Of a DNA stretch of 35,600 nucleotides, positions 25,071 through 31,373 are shown piece after piece. Positions within the stretch are counted from its first letter, which is position 1. The number at the start of each line of letters is the position of its first letter. The position numbers were made by a program, and so were the translations under genes. The DNA lies in contig JANXAG010000019.1 of the NCBI GenBank assembly GCA_025062375.1, forward strand, positions 1 to 35,600, written 5' to 3'. The notes under the pieces are model-generated. The model was given only the letters and a program-made list of their open reading frames with translations, did no database searches and was not told where the DNA came from. Origin of the DNA: Anaerolineae bacterium. GTDB taxonomy: Bacteria; Chloroflexota; Anaerolineae; SpSt-600.

Positions 25071-26591
25071 ATGCTTTCCACAGTTACAAGCTGTGCTATC
25101 ATAGGCCTGGACGGCGCCATAGTCCAGGTGGAGGTGGACGTCTCTGCGGGTTCTCCGGGTTTTATAATCGTTGGCCTGCCGGATACCGCTGTCCAGGAAT
25201 CAAGGGAGAGGGTTCGCTCTGCCCTTAAAAACGCTGGCTTCCATTTCCCTGGCGGAAGGATAACCGTAAACCTTGCCCCCGCTGACCTCCACAAAGAAGG
25301 TTCAGCCTATGATCTTCCCATTGCCCTCGGAATTCTATGCGCTTCTGGGCAGGTCTCGGCTGAACTTTCGGGTATGGCTTTTGTGGGAGAGCTCTCTCTG
25401 GAAGGAGCAGTCCGTCATGTGCGGGGCATCCTCCCGATGGCCGGTTTCCTCAAAGAAAAGGGCTTTAAGACGTTCTTCGTCCCCTCCATGGATGCCCCGG
25501 AAGCCGCTCTGGTGCCAGGCCTTGAGATCATCCCTGTCTCAGACCTCATAAGCCTCGCTCGGCACTTAAATGGGAGGGAAGAGCTCAAACCCTATAAGCC
25601 CGATCCATCCCTGACAGGGGAAGTGGAACCTCACTACGAAGTGGACATGGCCGATATAAAAGGGCAGGAACACGTCAAGAGGGCACTGGAAATAGCCGCG
25701 GCTGGAGGGCACAACGTCCTTATGGTTGGTCCCCCGGGGGCTGGGAAAACCCTTCTGGCAAGGGCCCTACCCTCCATACTGCCCACTCTTACTATGGAAG
25801 AGGCGCTGGAAATAACTCGCATTTACAGTGTAGCTAACATGCTTCCTCCTGGTACCCCTTTAATCCGTCAGAGACCATTCCGGTCACCTCACCATACCAT
25901 AAGCCATGCAGGTTTAGTAGGAGGCGGGAGACTCCCGCGGCCAGGAGAGGTAAGCCTGGCGCACCGAGGAGTCCTGTTTCTGGATGAACTGCCGGAGTTC
26001 GGCCAGAGGACTCTTGAAGTGCTGCGCCAGCCTTTAGAAGACCATGTGGTAACGATAAGCAGGGCTCATGGCTCCCTCACTTTCCCGGCCAACTTTATGT
26101 TAGTGGCGGCTATGAATCCCTGCCCATGCGGCTACTATGGGGATCCGACTCGCGCCTGCACCTGTTCCCCTTCAACGGTAAGCCGTTACCAGAAACGCAT
26201 TTCCGGTCCGCTTCTGGATCGGATTGATATCTACGTGGAAGTGCCGAGGGTTGAGTATGAAAAGCTGGTTTCTGACCAGCCCGCCGAGCCTTCGGCCAGA
26301 ATAAGGGAAAGGGTGGAAAGAGCCAGGAACATCCAGCGGAAGCGGTTTGAAGGGACAAAGCTTCTGTGTAATGCCGACATGGGTCCGGCAGAGATCCGGG
26401 AATTCTGTCAGATCAACGAGAGTGGAAAAAGCCTCCTGCGGGCAGCCATGACCCAGCTTGGGATGACTGCCAGAGCCTATCATCGGGTCCTCAAGCTGGC
26501 CCGCACCATAGCGGATCTGGAAGGCTCCCACGAAATCTTACCCCACCACATTGCCGAAGCCCTTCAATACAGGCCAAGAAGGGTGGCATAG
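25071..26591 (+). CDS. YifB/ComM family Mg-chelatase-like AAA+ ATPase
   Basis: The 506-residue protein has the N-terminal ChlI/Lon-like domain (1-165), then AAA+ ATPase with Walker A GPPGAGKT (220-227), Walker B VLFLDELPEF (301-310), the zinc-like cysteine cluster 'CPCGYYGDPTRACTC' (351-365) and a C-terminal lid domain ending 'YHRVLKLARTIADLEG'. In naturally competent bacteria ComM is a branch-migration helicase for transformation; elsewhere the role is unclear. The motif set and length match the family well. It converges with the antiporter gene. Confidence 0.95.
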   Translation: MLSTVTSCAIIGLDGAIVQVEVDVSAGSPGFIIVGLPDTAVQESRERVRSALKNAGFHFPGGRITVNLAPADLHKEGSAYDLPIALGILCASGQVSAELSGMAFVGELSLEGAVRHVRGILPMAGFLKEKGFKTFFVPSMDAPEAALVPGLEIIPVSDLISLARHLNGREELKPYKPDPSLTGEVEPHYEVDMADIKGQEHVKRALEIAAAGGHNVLMVGPPGAGKTLLARALPSILPTLTMEEALEITRIYSVANMLPPGTPLIRQRPFRSPHHTISHAGLVGGGRLPRPGEVSLAHRGVLFLDELPEFGQRTLEVLRQPLEDHVVTISRAHGSLTFPANFMLVAAMNPCPCGYYGDPTRACTCSPSTVSRYQKRISGPLLDRIDIYVEVPRVEYEKLVSDQPAEPSARIRERVERARNIQRKRFEGTKLLCNADMGPAEIREFCQINESGKSLLRAAMTQLGMTARAYHRVLKLARTIADLEGSHEILPHHIAEALQYRPRRVA

Positions 26592-26592
26592 C

Positions 26593-27630
26593 TCAGGCAG
26601 GGAAGAAGAAGAAAGCCAGCCCCAAGATAATGTAGACCGCTAAAAGTTGAACTCCCTCCAGCCAATTGGCTTCCCCATCCAGGGAAATGAGGGAGGCGAT
26701 AAGGACCGCTGCCCCCAGTGAAATAAGTTCAAGGGTAGTGAACACAAGGGTGAAATGGTAACCGAGACCGAGACTGACAAAGACGAACGATGGCACTATG
26801 AGCAGGGCTATCTGAAGGCTTGATTCCAAACTGATAGTTACAGATAGTTCAGATTTCCCCTTCCAGGCCACTACAACCGCTCCGAAGTGCTCCGCCACGT
26901 TCCCCACGAGAGGGATTATGAAGATGCCCAGGAAAAACTCCGTAATCCCGAGGCTCTCTATAAGGGGCTCGGTGGATTTAACCAACAATTCGCTCAAGAT
27001 AGCAACACCAGCTACAGTGGATGCAAGCATTATGATGGGGCCCGTTGCAGAACTTTGTTCCTTGAGGGGCGGAGGTTTATGGCCTTTCGGAGCTGACAGG
27101 AAAAACAAGCCGAGCAAAATATAAAGAAGCACCATTATTGTGGCCACACTGTAACTCAGGTAATCAATAGGCGGGGAATGGCTTTGCTTTGTGGCATAAC
27201 TGAAAAAGGAAGGTATCCCAACGGCAATGAGGATGATGGCCAGCATGGAAGCCCGCATTCCCGCTCCGACCCGGTCAAACCTCAAAACCCCGTGGGATAA
27301 TCCTCCCAGAAGGAAGCTTAATCCCATGATCACGAGGAGGTTGCCCAGAATGGAGCCGGTTATGGAGGCCTTGACCATATCCAGGAGCCCTTCTTTTATA
27401 GCGAACACGCCGATAATAAGTTCCGCAGCGTTGCCCAGGGCGGCGCTCAGAAGGCCTCCTATGTAAGGATTAACACGTTCGGCTAATTCCTCGGTGGCTT
27501 TGCCCATGAGATAAGCCAGCGGTATTATCCCCAAACCTGAAAGGGCAAAAACTAACCAGGGAGGCCATTTAAGAAAGTAGGCTACAATCGCCAGAAGAAC
27601 GATGAAGGTTACCCCATAGAGATATTTCAT
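26593..27630 (-). CDS. Calcium/proton exchanger (CaCA superfamily)
   Basis: The 345-residue protein has about 11 hydrophobic segments and the two inverted alpha repeats of cation/Ca2+ exchangers: GNAAELIIG (66-74) and GNVAEHFGA (243-251), each with the ion-binding glutamate. An acidic-poor central loop near 180-195 separates the halves. It exports Ca2+ (or another cation) in exchange for H+. It starts 16 bases after selD ends, so it is probably carried on the selenium operon transcript, although no functional link is evident. Confidence 0.92.
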   Translation of the reverse strand: MKYLYGVTFIVLLAIVAYFLKWPPWLVFALSGLGIIPLAYLMGKATEELAERVNPYIGGLLSAALGNAAELIIGVFAIKEGLLDMVKASITGSILGNLLVIMGLSFLLGGLSHGVLRFDRVGAGMRASMLAIILIAVGIPSFFSYATKQSHSPPIDYLSYSVATIMVLLYILLGLFFLSAPKGHKPPPLKEQSSATGPIIMLASTVAGVAILSELLVKSTEPLIESLGITEFFLGIFIIPLVGNVAEHFGAVVVAWKGKSELSVTISLESSLQIALLIVPSFVFVSLGLGYHFTLVFTTLELISLGAAVLIASLISLDGEANWLEGVQLLAVYIILGLAFFFFPA

Positions 27631-27646
27631 CTTTTGGCCTCCTGTC

Positions 27647-28699
27647 TCAAATTACTTCTATTATACCGTCTCCCTCCAAGACCTCCCCTACAATCCAGCA
27701 CCTTTCCCCTTTCTCCCGCAGACTTTCCTCAAAGAGAGGAGCTCGTTCCGGCGGCACTGCTACAAGAAGCCCTCCCGAAGTCTGCGCATCAAATAGGAGA
27801 AGCTGTTCTTCTTCCCTCAGGCTGGCCAGGAAACGTACCCAGGGATGGAAAAAGCGCTCGTTGGAGTGAGTGCCGCCAGGGAAAAGCCATTGTTCAGCGT
27901 ACTCCCTCGCCCCCGGGATGAAGGGAATGCGCTCGTAATGAAAGCGCAGGTTTACCTCACTCATAACTGCTATATCCCTGGCATGGCCCAGTAAACCAAA
28001 CCCAGTAATATCAGTAGCAGCTGAAACACCTGTCTCCTGCATTGCTCTTGCAGCATTGCGGTTGAGGCGAAGCATTACTTCTACCGCTGCCCTGACGTGT
28101 TCTTCTTCAGCTAACCCCGCCTTCAGGGCCGTGGTTATCACCCCTGTCCCGAGAGGTTTGGTTAAGAAGAGAAAGTCCCCGGGTTTAGCCCCAGCTTTGG
28201 TAATTACCTTCTGGGGGTGAACGGTACCCACCACCGCTAAGCCGTACTTGGGCTCCTTATCGTCCATGGTATGTCCCCCCACCAGTATTCCCCCGGCTTC
28301 GGCCACTTTATCGGCCCCGCCTCTGAGGATAGCGCCGGCTACTTCCGGAGGCATATCGGGGGGAAGACAGGTTATGTTTAAAGCCAGGAGAACTTCGCCC
28401 CCCATAGCGTAGACATCGCTCATGGAGTTGGCGGCAGCTATAGCCCCGTATGTGTAAGGGTCATCTACCACCGGGGCGAAAAAGTCAGCGGTGAAAATGA
28501 TGGCCAATTCTTCGTTGAGCTTGTAAACGGCGGCATCATCCCCCTCGCCAAGGCCTACCAGAAGGTTGGCGTAAGCTTCTCTTGGAAACCGGTCAATTAT
28601 GTGGCGCAGGACCTGCGCCAGGGCCTCAGGGCCTGTTTTCCCGGCTCAGCCTGCACAGGTAGCGAGGGTTGTCAGGCGAGAGAAGTCCCTCCCATTCAT
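27647..28699 (-). CDS. selD: Selenophosphate synthase SelD, itself a selenoprotein (in-frame UGA = Sec18)
   Basis: The 350-residue enzyme makes selenophosphate from selenide and ATP, the donor for Sec-tRNA and other selenium uses. Reading from ATG 28699 (GGAGG eight bases upstream), the protein runs MNGRDFSRLTTLATCAG, then UGA at 28646-28648, then AGKTGPEALAQVL, continuing without a stop through GLGEGDDAAVY. UGA falls at the catalytic Cys/Sec position, three residues before the essential lysine (K21). Without readthrough only the C-terminal 286 residues remain open. Further motifs: GGHTMDDKEPKYGLAVVG, FLTKPLGTGV and DITGFGLLGHA. A SECIS-like hairpin lies downstream of the UGA. Its neighbours yedF and DUF3343 are classic selenium genes. 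An in-frame GTG at 28714 has no ribosome binding site. Confidence 0.95.
28602..28620 (-). promoter_or_regulatory. Bacterial SECIS element of selD
   Basis: The minus-strand RNA UGGCGCA-GGUCC-UGCGCCA has a 7-bp stem and a GGUCC apical region. It begins 25 bases after the UGA, placing the apical loop about 32 bases downstream. The core GCAGGUC-UGC closely resembles the apex of the E. coli fdhF SECIS (GCAGGUCUGC), where the loop G and U contact SelB. Sequence and placement are seen directly; SelB binding is inferred. Confidence 0.8.
28646..28648 (-). other. selD: In-frame UGA selenocysteine codon of selD
   Basis: The codon encodes residue 18, in the context TCAG-U-AGK, at the catalytic position occupied by Cys or Sec in all SelD proteins. 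Flanking sequence on both sides is in one frame and SelD-like, so a stop is not plausible. It implies that SelA, SelB and tRNA-Sec are encoded elsewhere in the genome. Confidence 0.93.
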
Positions 28700-28721
28700 T
28701 TCCCTTACCTCCACAGCCCGG

Positions 28722-28958
28722 TCAACAGTTGCCGCTTTTGTCTAATTTATAAACCCCTTCAACCCTGACCCCTTTGCTTTCCAGAAGGGCCAGAAGGGCC
28801 TCCCTATCTTCCCACCGGAACCTCAGAGCCATCCCGCAATCAGAACTTATGTGGCGCGGAGTGGGTATTAGCTTGACCTCAAACCTCCCCTCTTTAGCCA
28901 CTTTTTCAGCCCTCAAAGCCCAGTTTGTAGAATGGAAGACCATTACCCCGTACTCCAC
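28722..28958 (-). CDS. DUF3343 putative Se/S carrier protein
   Basis: The 78-residue protein has the DUF3343 pattern 'MVFHSTNWALRAEKVAKEGRFEVKLIPTPRHISSDCGMALRFRW', with the conserved cysteine C41 and a second C78 at the very C-terminus (SGNC). The family occurs with selD, yedF and cysteine desulfurase genes and is proposed to carry persulfide or selenide. The start is GTG, with GGAGAGG upstream. It lies 13 bases after yedF and its stop lies only 22 bases before the selD ATG. Confidence 0.85.
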   Translation of the reverse strand: MEYGVMVFHSTNWALRAEKVAKEGRFEVKLIPTPRHISSDCGMALRFRWEDREALLALLESKGVRVEGVYKLDKSGNC

Positions 28959-28971
28959 AGCTTCCCTCTCC

Positions 28972-29553
28972 TCAAAGGCTCAGGACTTTCCCAGCTCCCA
29001 TAAGTTTCTCAGCAATAGAGTACATGTTGGAAATTGATCCCACTGCCACTTTATCTGTAAGGCCGAAATAGTTCAGGCATGTTCCACAAATGAGGATCTC
29101 CACCCCTTTCTCCTCCAGCGCCTTTAAATCCTCTATGACCGGCGACCCTTCCACGGTAAGTTTCACCCCGGTATTAATGAAAATGATGGCCTCGGGCAAT
29201 GGGTCCACCTCGTTCAAAACGTGCAGGAAACTTCGGATGAGGACTTCCTGTAGCTCCTCAGGTCCTCTTCCTATCCCGGAAGCAGGAATTAGAATAACCG
29301 CAGGGCCTGCTGGAGGGGTGCCGGCAGAAGCTCGCTCTGGCTCTACCTCCCGACGCAAATGGATATAAATCCCATCGCTTTTCTCATCCACTGTTACAGT
29401 AAAACCCTGTTTGCGCGCAAGGTGCGAGATGTTCTCTCTGGCTGTAACGTTGTCCACGATAACTATCAATTCGCCGGCTTCAGCCATGGCTTTGCGGGTG
29501 AGTAGAACTGGCTGAGGGCAGGATAGACCCCTTGCGTCAATTACCTTTGCCAT
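28972..29553 (-). CDS. yedF: Selenium-associated sulfurtransferase-like protein YedF (TusA-DsrE fusion)
   Basis: The 193-residue protein fuses a TusA-like domain (1-70, C12 in SCPQP, the persulfide or selenide carrying cysteine) to a DsrE-like domain (about 85-193) with 'ICGTCLNYFGLTDKV' (C156, C159). This is the architecture of the selenium-metabolism YedF proteins. The ATG at 29553 has a strong AAGGAGGTGA ribosome binding site lying in the end of the desulfurase gene. It probably takes selenium from the upstream desulfurase and passes it toward SelD. Confidence 0.93.
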   Translation of the reverse strand: MAKVIDARGLSCPQPVLLTRKAMAEAGELIVIVDNVTARENISHLARKQGFTVTVDEKSDGIYIHLRREVEPERASAGTPPAGPAVILIPASGIGRGPEELQEVLIRSFLHVLNEVDPLPEAIIFINTGVKLTVEGSPVIEDLKALEEKGVEILICGTCLNYFGLTDKVAVGSISNMYSIAEKLMGAGKVLSL

Positions 29554-29556
29554 AGC

Positions 29557-30711
29557 TCACCTCCTTGCGATTTTCTTTATGGCTTCTATAGCTTTTTCCA
29601 CTTCTTCTACCGTATTGAAAAAGCCTATGGAGAAGCGCACTGTGCCCTTCGGAAAAGTACCCATGGTCCTGTGGGCAGACGGGGCACAATGAAGGCCAGG
29701 CCTGCACATTATCCCGAATTCTTCATCTAAGGCAAAAGCTACATCAGATGGTTCTAATCCTTCCACGTTGAAGGAAACGATTCCTATCCTCAGGGAAAGA
29801 TCTGAAGGGCCATAGAGCCTGACCCTTTCAATGGAAGAGAGGCCTTCCAGCAGGAGAGCGGTGAGCCGCAATTCGTGGCAGCGGATTTCTTCAACCCCTC
29901 TTTCCAGTATAAACCGGACCCCCGCTCCTAAGCCTGCAAGGCCTGCTGCGTTTAAAGTCCCGCTTTCGTATTTATCGGGCAGGAAATCAGGCTGCTCTTC
30001 CAACTCGCTCCGGGAACCAGTACCACCTCGTTTTAGAGGTTTTAACTCCTCCAGAGGAACCCTTGGCCCGATGTAGAGGCCTCCAGTTCCGGTGGGGCCG
30101 AGAAGGCTCTTGTGGCCGGTAAAAGCTAGAAAATCTATGCCATCGGCTTCTACATCAATGGGATGGGCTCCGGCTGTCTGAGCGGCATCCACCAGAAGGT
30201 ATGCCCCATACTGGCGAGCGAGTTTCCCGGCTTCCCTTACCGGCAAAATCGTCCCGGTGACGTTGGAGGCATGGTTCAGAACTATAAGGCGAGTGCTGGG
30301 ACGTATGGCTCTTTCCAGATCCACTGGGTCAAGCAAGCCCTCAGGGGAACACTTGAGCACTGAGATTTCAACCCCATTCTTCTCCAGGGCCCGCAGGGGC
30401 CGCATCACTGAATTGTGCTCCATGGAGCTGGTTATTACGTGATCCCCTGGGCGGAGGAAACCCGTAAGGACCAGGTTCAGCATCTCGGTAGCATTGTGAC
30501 CGAAGACTATGCGGAGAGGATCGGATATGCCGAAGAGTTCAGCCAGGGCTTCTCTCGTTTCGTAGACAATTCGGCCGGCCTCTACTGATAGGCGGTGCCC
30601 GGAACGACCAGGATTAGCTCCAACTCTGGTGAGAAAACGAACTATTGCTTCTACCACCTGAGGTGGTTTAGGGAAAGAAGTGGCGGCGTTATCAAGGTAA
30701 ATAATGCTCAT
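29557..30711 (-). CDS. Cysteine desulfurase / selenocysteine lyase-like enzyme (selenium cluster type)
   Basis: The 384-residue class V aminotransferase-fold enzyme has the PLP lysine K201 (AFTGHKSLLGP), the PLP-ring contact 'SSMEHNSVMRPL' (95-106), 'VDAAQTAG' (174-181) and the catalytic cysteine C342 in RPGLHCAPSAH. It belongs to the EGP-1-like desulfurase group encoded near selD, and probably mobilises Se (or S) from Sec (or Cys). The longer frame from 30741 lacks a ribosome binding site; ATG 30711 has GGAGGAG immediately upstream. That ribosome binding site lies in a 13-bp hairpin of a structured leader, so translation is likely controlled. Confidence 0.92.
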   Translation of the reverse strand: MSIIYLDNAATSFPKPPQVVEAIVRFLTRVGANPGRSGHRLSVEAGRIVYETREALAELFGISDPLRIVFGHNATEMLNLVLTGFLRPGDHVITSSMEHNSVMRPLRALEKNGVEISVLKCSPEGLLDPVDLERAIRPSTRLIVLNHASNVTGTILPVREAGKLARQYGAYLLVDAAQTAGAHPIDVEADGIDFLAFTGHKSLLGPTGTGGLYIGPRVPLEELKPLKRGGTGSRSELEEQPDFLPDKYESGTLNAAGLAGLGAGVRFILERGVEEIRCHELRLTALLLEGLSSIERVRLYGPSDLSLRIGIVSFNVEGLEPSDVAFALDEEFGIMCRPGLHCAPSAHRTMGTFPKGTVRFSIGFFNTVEEVEKAIEAIKKIARR

Positions 30712-30880
30712 TTCTCCTCCCCAAGCCCTGGCGTCTCCCACCCTTCAGGCCTGGGGAGGCTTTGAGGAGCTAAAGGGGGGAACCACCTCCCCGGCTCGCA
30801 GAGCCGTCCGGGTGGGTTAAAATATAAAGCCGGGAATCCCGGCGCATCACGTGCGCCTGCCTTTCATCCCGGCCTCAAAG
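30712..30880 (-). ncRNA. Candidate structured leader (riboswitch-like) upstream of the selenium operon
   Basis: Minus-strand RNA, in order. Stem P1 pairs CUUUGAGG (30873-30880) with CCUCAAAG (30760-30767). P1 encloses arm P2, CCGGGA/UCCCGG (30867-30872 and 30830-30835) topped by GGCGCA-CGUGA-UGCGCC (30841-30857), and arm P3, AACC(C)ACC/GGUGGUU (30781-30818) topped by CGGCUC-UGC-GAGCCG. Immediately after P1, CCUCCCCAGGCCU (30747-30759) pairs with GGGCUUGGGGAGG (30716-30728), 13 bp with two G-U, hiding the SD. P3 contains a second GGGGAGG (30786-30792), a competing partner for CCUCCCC. I recognise no known class. Structure is predicted by eye. Confidence 0.6.
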
Positions 30881-30932
30881 GGTTCAAAAAATTATAAACT
30901 TAAGGATCATCTGAACTCTCCCTCGGGGGCTA

Positions 30933-30960
30933 ATTATATCCAACCCCTCAGGCAAGTCAA
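30933..30960 (-). promoter_or_regulatory. Promoter of the selenium operon
   Basis: On the minus strand, TTGACT (30955-30960) and a perfect TATAAT (30933-30938) are separated by 16 bases. Transcription would start near 30926, giving a leader of about 215 bases before the desulfurase ATG, long enough to hold the structured element. A second TATAAT (30891-30896) has no good -35. Confidence 0.65.
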
Positions 30961-31132
30961 ATCCAGCTTTCTCCACCCTACAGCCTAGCGAAACATGGTG
31001 GAAAATTCCTGCCTGAAGCTGGCAATTTCACTTCAGGGAATTCCATAGCTTTTCAGCCCGGCCCTTATGAGCCACGATCCTCTGCTTAGCAGTTACTTTG
31101 AAAGCTTCGTAGGCCTGTTCGGAGTAAACCCC
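30961..31132. other. Intergenic spacer with small inverted repeats
   Basis: It holds CCTGAAG (31010-31016) and CTTCAGG (31031-31037) around a 14-base loop, and TCCACC/GGTGGA (near 30972-31000). Neither is followed by a T-run. On the minus strand a reading frame continues in frame after the DUF951 stop to a TGA near 31030. No RNA gene is recognised. Confidence 0.4.
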
Positions 31133-31366
31133 TCAGGTTTTCCGGGCAAGTCCTGTGGCTATATCATCCAAAGTGGGTCGGCTGCGCTTTATAAAGGATT
31201 TGAAGCGCTTTTCAAAGACCGAACGAGGCACAAGGATTTTCCGGCCACACTTCATGCACTTAAGGCCAATATCGGCCCCCACCCTGACCACGAGCCAGTG
31301 GTTGGCCCCGCATGGATGAGGTTTTCGCAGCTTTACCTCGTCATCAAGGTGCACATCTAACGGCAT
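31133..31366 (-). CDS. DUF951 family protein
   Basis: The 77-residue protein begins MPLDVHLDDEVKLRKPHPCG and contains HPCGANHW and CMKCGRKI, so three cysteines and a histidine could bind zinc, as in the small DUF951 proteins of unknown function, usually about 60-70 residues. The longer frame to 31435 runs into the GH57 gene; ATG 31366 follows the GH57 stop by seven bases and is preferred. An extra tail (about residues 62-77) goes beyond the family core. It is the last gene of the TPR-GH57 operon. Confidence 0.85.
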   Translation of the reverse strand: MPLDVHLDDEVKLRKPHPCGANHWLVVRVGADIGLKCMKCGRKILVPRSVFEKRFKSFIKRSRPTLDDIATGLARKT

Positions 31367-31373
31367 AGCCCTT

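Noticed and set aside
27647-28507. SelD as a truncated gene or pseudogene starting at 28507
   Set aside because: The frame extends upstream through a single UGA with intact SelD sequence and an ATG with a good ribosome binding site, so it is a Sec protein, not a broken gene.
30781-30818. Rho-independent terminator in the leader
   Set aside because: No U-tract follows the P3 arm; the later stem covers a Shine-Dalgarno, pointing to translational control.
30781-30900. tRNA-Sec or other tRNA in the desulfurase leader
   Set aside because: The stems do not give an acceptor/T-arm layout and there is no T-loop GTTCRA followed by a pairing arm; the pairing fits a leader junction better.
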